NCBI GenBank assembly: GCA_009746045.1
Contig: RPFO01000188.1
Coordinates: 1,690,955-1,754,954 of the forward strand
Length of the DNA: 64,000 nucleotides
Reading direction: 5' to 3'
Source: Mesostigma viride
Taxonomy: Eukaryota; Streptophyta; Mesostigmatophyceae; Mesostigmatales; Mesostigmataceae
The notes beneath the pieces were generated by a model. The model was not told where the DNA came from and did not search any database. It saw only the letters and a program-made list of their open reading frames with translations. The position numbers and the translations under genes were made by a program. Positions 55,501 to 64,000 of this stretch are shown here, in pieces. Numbering within the stretch: the stretch's first letter is position 1; each line of letters begins with the position of its first letter.

Positions 55501-58500
55501 TGTCGCCGCTCATGGTGGAGCCTGCAGGGCCGGCTCCTGTGGAGGGAGGTGTGCCCCTGGCTGCCCGCCTCAAGTCCCTGCCCGCGTCCGTGGGGGGTAT
55601 CCTGGACACCGTGCGTGGGGGCGGGGGGGCAGGCCTGATGCAAGAATTAAGTCGGTCGGGCAGCGCGGTGGCGGGCTTGGTGGCCCCACGCCTCGGGAAG
55701 CTGTTCGGGGCCGGGGGTGCACTCGTCCGGGGCGAGGGGGCCACGGGGATGGATGCAAGTGGTGGGCCCCTGTGGGGCGGCGGCGATGACTGGCGCGACG
55801 CGGCGCCGGTGATGTCAGCGTCGCTGGTGCGGGGAAATGAGGGAGAGGTGGGGGGGAATGTGGGTGATGGGGTGGGGGTCGGAGTAGGGGCGTGGGATGG
55901 CTCCTCGGTTGTCGTCGCCGAGGCAAGTGGGGCGAGTGGGGTCGTGGCGGCGCAGGGGGATTCCTACCGCCCGGCAGCGCGTGTTGTGCAGGATATTGGC
56001 GAGTGGGAGGCGAGCACGTTGCGGCGACGGCCATGGACAGACGTGGCGCCGATGCTGTCGCCTGTCCCCGTGGTCAGCCACGGCAGCTGCAGCCGTGACG
56101 GCAGTGGGCAGGCAGGTGCAGACTTGGGTGGTGCTAGGTCAGCGGCCGGGACAGCCATGTCCGGCGCATCGGAGTGTGGGTGGGATAGCCCTGGCGGCGC
56201 AGAGGGCAGCACGGGAGGAAGCGGGACACCGGCTGGCGGCTCCAGTGCTGACGGAGTTGCTGCGGAGGGCACGGGGAATGCCCCTAGCAACAGTCCTCAT
56301 GCGGACAGCAACCAAAGCAACAGCGCGGTTGCGAATGGTAGCAAGGGGGCGCGCCGGCCTGCGGGCAGCTTCCTGGCAGGGCTGGTGGGGCTGGAGGGCT
56401 GGCGCGGTTGGGGCAAGCCGACCGAGCACCCTGGGCTGGAAATGCGCGAGCAGGGCGGCATGGCACCCTCAGCGGCCATGGGGGATGTTTTCCCAGGGAG
56501 GGAGCAGGGCGGTGGTGCACCTGGGAAACACCATGCAGGCGCGCCAGAGGATGATGGCCACTCGGACCTGCTGATGGACATGGAGGGTGTGTTGCTGGGG
56601 CTGGACGGCAGCGCAGATGGGGCCATGGGGGTGGTCGATGAGAGGGGGGCGTTGGTTGGCGCCACGAGCATAGGGCCTGGCATCTATAGGGATGAATCGC
56701 CCTTTCCCCTGGCTAGTCCAGGTGGCGGCGTGGCCGCGGAGGGACAACGTGGCAGCCAATGGGGCGCCTCCGTTGGCATCGTACCCCACGAGGAGCGCTG
56801 GCGGCTGTCACTGGCGCAGAGCTCGCGCGAGGGGGGGGCGGCGGCACCGGGCGGTGCATTTTCTTTGGCGGTGGATTGTGAGGCACCTGCAGGGACGGGC
56901 GCGGGGGGGGAGCGCTGGCCCCCCGCCGTGCCGCTCGCATCACCGCTGACGTTAGCAATGGAAGCGTGCGGCGAGGGCGGTGCGAGCGCAAGGGGAGGAG
57001 GGGAGGCCAGCGGCGACCGGGGTGGCAGTGGGGCGCTGCGCGTGGGCAACGGTGAAGGTAACTCTGGCCCGCGGCCCACCCTCCCACCCCCTTTGTGTGC
57101 AGCACCGGTGCCGCCAACGGCCCCGGGTCGCTGGTGGGTGGAGGCCGTGGCCGTGGGTCGGACGGAGACGCGCGAGGAGGTGGGCGGCGCGTCCGCGTTG
57201 ACCCCCGTGCTGGCGGGCATCGGCCTGGGCCACAGCAAGCACGAGTACACACTTTACTGGGTAGAGGTGGCCGCGAGGGGGGGCGCTGACGGTGGACGGC
57301 GCAGCGGCGAGGGTGGTGGCGAGGGCAAGGAGGCAACGGAGGCCATCGGGCCGGTCTATCAGTGGGGCGTCTGGAAACGCTTCCGGGACTTTGTCGCGCT
57401 TCACCAGGAGCTGCATCGGGCGCATCCGCAGGTGAGCATGTCCCCAGGTGCGGGGGGGAGGCTGGGTCCCTGCCTCCCTGGCGACCCTTGGATGTGGATG
57501 CTGACAGAGCTAGGGGGAGGGGCGAGCTAGCGCATGGTTGCTGGCAAGGCTAGGCGGGGGGGGGGGGGGGGGGCGATCAAGTTGAAGACTTGGAAGCTAC
57601 GAATGCTAGGCTAGGCTAGGCTAGGCTAGGCTAGGCTAGGCTAGGCTAGGGCTGCTAGGGCTGCTAGTACATGGCTGTTGCGTTCACCCTCGCATTTGTG
57701 TTGTGGGCATATGTGCAAACGTGGTCTGTCGCCATTGTGCCTTTACCGCACATGAGGGCGCCATCGTGCCCTCATGACCACACCCCTGTGGCTGCGCGTG
57801 TTGGTGAAGCGCGGCGACCTAGCGTGCACATGTGCACCAAAGGCAGACTTGATGGTGACCAGGGACAGGCGCAGCCGTGTGCGCTTGCGCCACACATAGG
57901 AGTGGTGTCTACTCTGGCCCTCCTGCTGCGCTGTCGTGTTATTGTGGTGTGCAGTGCCTGGCACACCGCTCAAGATCTGGGGAGCCGGCATCCAGTGTTC
58001 CTGTCGCTGAGAACGCGATAAGCTGCTGTTTGTCCATCCCCCCATGCTGTTCACGCCATCCGGGTCCAGAGCCGTACATGGTCGAGGCAAGCAGCAAATA
58101 GTAAACTAAGTGCTGCCGATGTCCAGAGCCGTACATTATCGAGGCAAGGAGCAAATAGTAAACTAAGTCCTGCCGATGTCCAGAGCCTTGTATTGTCGAG
58201 GCAAGGAGCAAATAGTAAACTAAGTGCTGCCGATGTCCAGAGCTGTATTCTTGCTCTGCTGTGGCAACAACATGCACGCGCTGAGGCATGCCCTGATGCC
58301 TCGCCACGCCTCACGCCACACAACCACTTCCGTTTCCTTTACCCTCATCTCGCTTGCCTCACGTTCTCCTCTCCTTGTACGTGGCCATGCGCTGCCAGGT
58401 GGCGCTTCCGGACAGCTGGCGGCAGCTGCCAGGCCTGCGCAAGATGTTCGGCAGCCTGTCACCGGAGGTGAGCATTCACGCCAATGCCAGGTGGCAACGT

Positions 58501-61500
58501 GACCAGAAAACCTTGCCACCTGGCACCACCAAGTCATGTCGTATGGCAAGCAGTCGCGGTGGTGTGCTGCACCCGCACTCTTCGCTTGTTGCTGCTCGTC
58601 CTTTCACTGCATGCGTCCCATGCCTGCTTCCAAATGCCCTCTTGCATCAGATTTCTGCACCTCCATGGCCGCGTACGTCAATTATCATTTTTATGCAAGT
58701 CGGTCTCGTTTTTCCATGGTTTACCCACGCCGTGAAGTGGCAGAGATGACAAGCGGGACCAACCGAAGGCCCGTACTCACCAGGTACGGTTTAGGCTGCG
58801 TACCTGCCTAGGTGAGCTACGACAAAACGTTTCGCCAAAACTAGGTCTGGCACCGAATTCCGGAGCTGCGGGCCGTATAATACGCGAAAAATACGTATTA
58901 TGCGCCGTATTTGCGTAAAGAACGCAATACGGCGCATTTTTCGTACGTTCGTACGCCAACCCCCCCCCGTATTGTATAATACGGCGTATTCACTGAATAT
59001 ACGGCGTATTGACGTACCGTGCGCGGCGCACTGTCAACCGTCACCTTGTGAGCGCGCAACGGTTCCATCCCGTGCCTGATGGCGTGGCATGCATGCCTCG
59101 GGGCTCGGGACCATGTCACCATGGTCACAGACCAGTTTATTGGTAAATCAGCGATATAACCAGAAGCATCTTCTATGGTCAGCTTGGAGAAGTCGGGACA
59201 TGGAATCGAGATTTTGAATCTCTCTTGGCTGCACAATGAGCTGCTGCCCAACGCTCGCGGCAGGCGCCTGAGCCCCGTGTGGTTCGGTGTGGGGAACCGC
59301 TGGGTGGCTCCTTTCATGTCCCTGGGTGGTGTGCGCTCTCACGCTCTTGTGGGGCGGAACGTCCCAGCGTTGTTGGGTCACGGGCTGCAACATTTTCCTA
59401 ATCCAACCGCCTTTTAAAACATTTTAAAACATTTTCCTAATCCAACCCACTTTTCAAACATTTTCAAACATTTTCAAACATTTTCCTAATCCAACCCCCT
59501 TTTAAAACATTTTCAAACATTTTCCTAATCCAACCCCCTTTTAAAACATTTTCAAACCTTTTCCTAATCCAACCCCCTTTTCAAACATTTAAAAGCATTT
59601 TCCTAATCCAACCCCCTTTTAAAACATTTTCAAACATTTAAAAGCATTTTCCTAATCCAACCCCTTTTTAAAACGGGTTGCCTTGCGGTGCCCTAGTGCC
59701 CCGGCAGCTCCTTGGGCGCCGCTGCTGCCCATGTGGTGGACGGTATCATGAACCCATGCACCGTCCATGCATGTGCCCCCACAAATCCTCCCGTCATCCC
59801 CCGCACTTGCCACGCCCCGCACGTACTCATGCCTTTGTTGCCTTTGTTTGTTGTTTGTTTGCTTTCACGTTGTGTTGTGTTGCCTTTGGTTGCGTTCAGC
59901 TGGTGGAGCTGCGCCGCACGTGCCTGCACCGCTGCTTCCAGGACCTGCTGCAACCTGCCACCACGGCCCCCTCTACCACCAGCAAGCAGCTGCCCGCTTC
60001 CCCCGCGGAGACTAGCGGTGGGGACGCGGGGGCGACCTGGCGCACGTCACCCGTGCTGCAGGCGTTCCTGCTGCCGCACAACACAGGTGATGCGGCAGCC
60101 AGCCCTGCTGCGTCCCCCTGGCAACACCAGCCGGCCACTCGCGCCGACGCTGCAGACGCCAGTAGCCGGTCGCCCCAGCCGTTTGTGGTGGATGGGGGGT
60201 CGAGTACGTTCACGTCGACGAATGATGAGTTCCCGCATGGTGGCGCTGGCAGGGACCGGCTCTCCCTCCCTGGCACGGCTGTCCCCCCCACCGCCAGCCC
60301 CCTCGCGCCCCATGCGCCCACGCGGCGCTTGTCGCTGGACAGCACCACGCTGCCTGCGCCATCCTACCACGCCCCAGCCGCCGCCAGCCAGGGTGCTGCC
60401 TTGTCCAAGGCGCACTCGTTGCCTGTGAGCGCGGACGCTGGCGCGCCGGATGGGCACGGGTCGGGCACATTTGCACCGTACGGCAGCACACTGCGCCTCA
60501 TGCTGGACCCGCCGCGGCCGCCGCTGCCAGAGGCGCAGCTGCTGCAGGTGAGGGGTGGCACTGCTGCGGGCGTACCGCTTGGCTCTCACCCTGTGGCACG
60601 TCAATTATCGCTATGGCATATGGTGCATGCTATCGCATGCTACTGTTGCCAGGTGCGCAGCCATGTAGCCGCCGTCTGGCTAGGCACGTGGGGGGTGGGT
60701 TGGCCATGTTAGTGTGGGCCGTGGGGCACCCTACACATCGTACATGCAGCACACGCCGCACACGCAGCACACAAGCGGTTGTGCACACTGCCCATGGATG
60801 TGTTCCCGATGTCAACGTGCACCTGCTGCCTGACCGAATCGTATCTTGCTGCCTTGCTGTACTTGCGGGTCTTTGTCCTTGTGTCGCTCCATGTGCCGAC
60901 GCGGCGTCTTGAACTAACCTCCTTACATCCCTACCCCCCTGCCCTCTGGCCGCCCTCATGTAACCCCCCACCCACCAGGTCCAGCACTCGCGCTGTGCGG
61001 GCTGCGGCGCCCCACTTGCGCCAGGTGGCGTGCTCTCGCGCATGCGGGGCGTGCTGGGCGCGCGGGGCCCAGCGGGCGCCCTGCTGTGCGAGTACAGCGG
61101 CCGACTATTCTGCGCCAGCTGTCACAGCCAGGAGACGGCCATTCTGCCGGCCTGCGTGCTGCACGGGTGGGACTTCCGGCCCCGCAAAGTTTCGCAGATG
61201 GCAAAGGCGTTCCTGGACTCCATTCATGATCAGGTGGGGGTGGGGGTGGGGGGTGCCTGGAGGGCGGTGTGTGGGGGGGCGGGGCTGCGGGGGGGCTGTG
61301 GGGGGAGGCGGGGGGGGGAAGCGTGGGGGCTAGGGGGTGCATAAGGAGGGGGTAGGCCGAGAAGGTTGGGGGCAGGGGGGATGAGACAGGGATGGCATGT
61401 GGGATGCGTCAGGGCATGTGCAGCGATGGTGGCTGGAAATGCGGCAGCAGCACAAGAACGGGAGGCCAGCCATTCCTGTGTGCACATTTGGTCGCTGGGT

Positions 61501-63612
61501 CACTGGCAGGACTGCCCTTGCATTCCATCCCAGGGGGATGCTTGCAGCGATGCACTCCGGAGTGCGGCCTGTAGTTGTAAAAATTACGAAAGCGAAAAGC
61601 TCATTTCGCCCACCAGGCCAAAGATTTAACCAAATAAAGTCACAACTGTACAAAAGCTGGCCCAGAGGGCTACCCGACTCTATCTAGGGGCTCCTCCCCG
61701 TTGGGTTACTTTTGCAAAAGGAACAAATTTACACTTCCCGATCCCATGTCACGGCTACGCACGCGTTTGGGGCACGCGGACAAGCTGTCCTTGTGCTCTT
61801 TCACCGCCCACCCTGCTGTTGCCATCCACTGCCGTTGGAGTACCCACGTGGGTGAGTAGGGTTGGGCGTGGGTGTGGGTGTGGGCGCGGGCGCGTGGGAT
61901 CGCGTGTTTGTGTGCGTGTGTGCATGCAGGGGCGGGTGGGCTTGTGGACTCACGAACTGCACCAGCTCATGTGCTTGTGTGTATGGGCTTGCATGCATGT
62001 GCATCCGCAAATACCCGGGTACTTGCCTGCACCAGCCGCTCCTGTGCGTGAGCGCGGTCAACCCCTCGCTGTACGCGCGTGTGGGAATACTCGCGCGCGT
62101 GAGGGAGACGCGCGTGCGGATGTGCGCGATGGACCGCGTGCTGGCGGGCTGCCCCGCGCGCCCCCGCCTGCTGGCACTGCTAGGTGGCCGCCGCTACCTA
62201 GTGGAGAATGTCGAGTTCTACGCACTGCGCGACCTGGAGGAGCTCGCCAAGGGGGCGTTTGCGGGTAGGCCCGCATGCATGGATGGGGTAGCTGGTCGGT
62301 GGATGAGTTGGTTAATCAAGTGGTTAGTAGACTGGGTCAATCAAGTGATTCTCGAACTGGTTTAATCAAGTGATTAGTGGGCTGGGCTAATCAAGGGATT
62401 AGTGCACTGGGTTAATCAAGGGATTAGTGGACAGCATTAATCGAGGGATGAGTGGACTGGGTTAATCAAGGGATTAGTGGACTGGGTCAAGGAACCAGCG
62501 GCCTGGACACGCGGGCTCCGTTGGTACCTGACAGAGCAATCTAATGATTGGATTGCTGGGTTGAGTAATGAACTGATGAACAAGGTGTATGCCTTGCTCA
62601 GGGCACTAGCAAATGCCTGTAAAGCCTGCAGCAAGGGGAAGGGGAGGGGCGAGTACGTGCAGTGGGGGGGAAGCCCGTAGGGGGGCCAGCTTCTGTGCTA
62701 ACAAGGGTCCATGGTCGACAGCAATCAGGTGGGAGTGTCTGGTCATGGCTACCGCCGCGGTGCAGCGCTCTGGTCATGGCAACCGTCGCCCTGCTCTTGT
62801 CGGTACCTCCCACAGGGGGCCCCACGCATGGCTGCCACGCGTCCAATCATGTTTCTGGTGAAGGTATCCGCCAGCCCTCGTGTGCGCAATAATAATAATT
62901 CTCGCAACCAGTCTTCTTGATGCCGGCTCAACCGCTGTGCCGCACGCCATGTCCCACGTGCCATCTGCCCCCCCCTTGCCCTGCTGCCACCTGTCCCATG
63001 ACCCCCCTCTCCTCCCCCGCAGCGCTGCCGCAGTGGCTGGCCAACGTCGCCGACAAGATCTGCCAGCACATCACAGCGCAGTGCAGTGCGTGCGCTGAGG
63101 CGGGCGGTGTGCCGTGTGCCAGTGGAGCGGACTGCCCTGGACCGCCTGGCTCTCTGCTGTTTGCCTTCCAGGTACAAGCAAACTATGGCAGGGCCGGTTA
63201 TTTGCTGTAGCAGGCACGGTGGCATGTTGGGCGCCAAGTGTCCTACAATCAGTTGTCATGGCGAAGCAGTTATTTTTGTACATGAATAGAGCTCTTGAAA
63301 AGCGCGTTGACTACACCTAACACATGCGGGACGATTTCTCTTTTTTCGGTAGCAAGGATGCACGTTTGTGCCATGCCACATGTTGCTGGTTCTAGTCAGA
63401 CGTCTGGTGATCTGCCGCCAGGTCCTCGTGCGGTGCCTGGCCTCCTTACTGCGTCTGCCTCTGACCGTTTGCCTGCTGACGTCCGTGATTTAATGATGAT
63501 ACCGTGGCTCTTGCAGGAAAATGTCTTCCATTGTGTTCGCTGCCGGTCACGGTTCCATGAGACGTGCTTTGTCAAGGGGGATTGCCCGGTCTGCAAGCCG
63601 CACGCTCTGTGA
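52564..63612 (+). CDS. RUN-PX-Rubicon-homology domain protein, eight exons
   Basis: Exons: 52564-54902, 55313-57431, 58399-58467, 59900-60547, 60979-61233, 62036-62264, 63023-63171 and 63517-63612; all phases agree, giving about 1967 residues. The RUN domain begins near residue 188 (LLADVRAAVRDVLQEAV; LLTKALEGALLHGM) and ends near 850 (VRVWIRQSLNSGQLAQRLHA), the halves separated by a disordered insert with a GGNV repeat. The PX domain, about 1385-1570, shows WKRFRDFVALHQELHRAHP, LPDSWRQLP and LRRTCLHRCFQDLL. The C-terminus from about 1726 is a Rubicon-homology region: CAGCGAPL, CEYSGRLFCASCH, LHGWDFRPRKVS, VNPSLYARV, and final zinc ligands CVRCRSRFHETC and CPVCKPHAL. Such proteins act at endosomes and autophagosomes; the PX domain binds phosphoinositides and the RH domain binds Rab7 in animals. 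Function here is inferred. Confidence 0.88.
57605..57652. repeat. (GCTAG)n pentanucleotide repeat
   Basis: About nine copies of GCTAG in intron 2 of the RUN-PX gene, after a run of about 18 G at 57557-57574. Confidence 0.9.
58063..58245. repeat. 57-bp tandem repeat, about 3.5 copies
   Basis: Units of CCAGAGCCGTACATTATCGA followed by GGCAAGGAGCAAATAGTAAA and CTAAGT(G/C)CTGCCGATGT, in intron 2 of the RUN-PX gene. A diverged single unit appears near 41063. Confidence 0.88.
58869..59025. repeat. AATACGGCG inverted-repeat cluster
   Basis: Several direct and inverted copies of TACGGCGYATT and TACGTATTATGCGCCGTATT within 150 bases of intron 3. It folds back on itself and may be a MITE end, but no outer target duplication was found. 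Confidence 0.5.
59393..59675. repeat. Minisatellite of TTTTCCTAATCCAACCCCC units
   Basis: About seven irregular units, each TTTTCCTAATCCAACCCCC followed by TTTTAAAACATTTTCAAACA or a variant, in intron 3 of the RUN-PX gene. Unit length varies because the ACATTTT part is itself repeated. Confidence 0.85.
62320..62490. repeat. TTAATCAAGGGATTAGTGGA repeat
   Basis: About six units of 26-30 bases, GGGTTAATCAAGGGATTAGT plus GGACT, in intron 6 of the RUN-PX gene. Some units have drifted. Confidence 0.8.
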
Positions 63613-64000
63613 GAAGCCACATCACTGGAAACAATTGTGGACCATACAAATTCAGTGGGGTCAGCCACAGCCAGACCTGAAAACATGTCGCTGTGGATCA
63701 CCCACAGGGGGATTGTGATGAGATGAGTTGTGAACCATTGTCGGGTATCCCAAGTCGCTTATTCATAGGTCGACAGTTCGCATGAAGATGATGTATGTAT
63801 ATAGCCACACAATTTTGTAGGAGCCATCATAGCCAGTTTTTTTATTGCAACAGCATGTGAATGCACCTTAGCACTTTGTAAACCTACTAACCTAGGCAGT
63901 GTCCAGATTTTCTTCTTATTTATTCTATTTATTAGAAACTGAAAGTTGAAAAGAAGTAGTCTCAAGCATTTTACTAACCTGTGTTTTTTACAACGCGATA
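63613..64000. other. 3' flank of the RUN-PX gene
   Basis: AT-richer sequence after the TGA, presumably the 3' UTR and terminator region. TGTATATAG and TTTTTTATTG appear, but no canonical AATAAA was seen. No further gene recognised. Confidence 0.45.

Noticed and set aside
57605-57652. Telomere-like repeat
   Set aside because: The unit is GCTAG, not a TTTAGGG-type or TTTTAGGG-type telomere repeat, and it lies inside an intron.
58898-59317. Minus-strand ORF of about 139 aa (ISIPCPDFSKLTIEDASGY)
   Set aside because: It has some protein character but lies inside intron 3 of a well-supported plus-strand gene and matches nothing I know; left out as unsupported.

Overview
The window looks like nuclear DNA of a eukaryote, most plausibly a green alga. 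Four multi-exon genes have GT-AG introns and conserved eukaryotic domains, and the space between them is filled with nested transposable elements. The algal reading is inference from gene style (plant-like BSD protein, Rubicon-homology protein with PX and RUN domains, GC-rich introns); no single feature proves it.

Layout. 1-2655: two LINE remnants, one split by a short retroposon. 3409-8795 (minus): a six-exon BSD-domain gene whose introns carry minisatellites. 9358-10727: a terminal-inverted-repeat (TIR) element with a HIRAN-domain ORF. 11672-12823: an ORF split by a 781-bp TIR element with an 8-bp target duplication. 12858-15260: a LINE with another LINE inserted in it. 16077-18812 (minus): a two-exon major-facilitator transporter. 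20313-38050: a 17.7-kb Ty3/gypsy-type LTR retrotransposon fossil (minus), bounded by near-identical LTRs and the 5-bp duplication ACCAG. It has been entered by a 1.5-kb unclassified insert and by a 6.8-kb TIR DNA transposon. That transposon carries PHD-finger/poly-Gln and Tudor-like ORFs, a 109-bp satellite, and a Mutator-like MITE inside the satellite. 38056-42590: repeat-rich ground with a 54-bp perfect palindrome, two identical tRNA-like SINE units, a 73-bp retroposon and a 1.28-kb hAT-type element holding a long compound microsatellite.

42775-51771 (minus) is the condensin kleisin CAP-H in twelve exons. About 0.8 kb away and divergent from it, 52564-63612 (plus) is an eight-exon RUN-PX-Rubicon-homology gene of about 1967 residues. 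The two probably share a bidirectional promoter region. The reading frame is kept across nearly every proposed junction in these genes.

The most interesting material is in the mobile elements: short retroposons and LINE 3' ends that share a compensated hairpin followed by AT-rich simple tails, TIR elements carrying domains usual in chromatin and DNA repair (PHD, Tudor-like, HIRAN), and insertion of elements into elements up to four deep. All calls come from reading the sequence; no database was searched.
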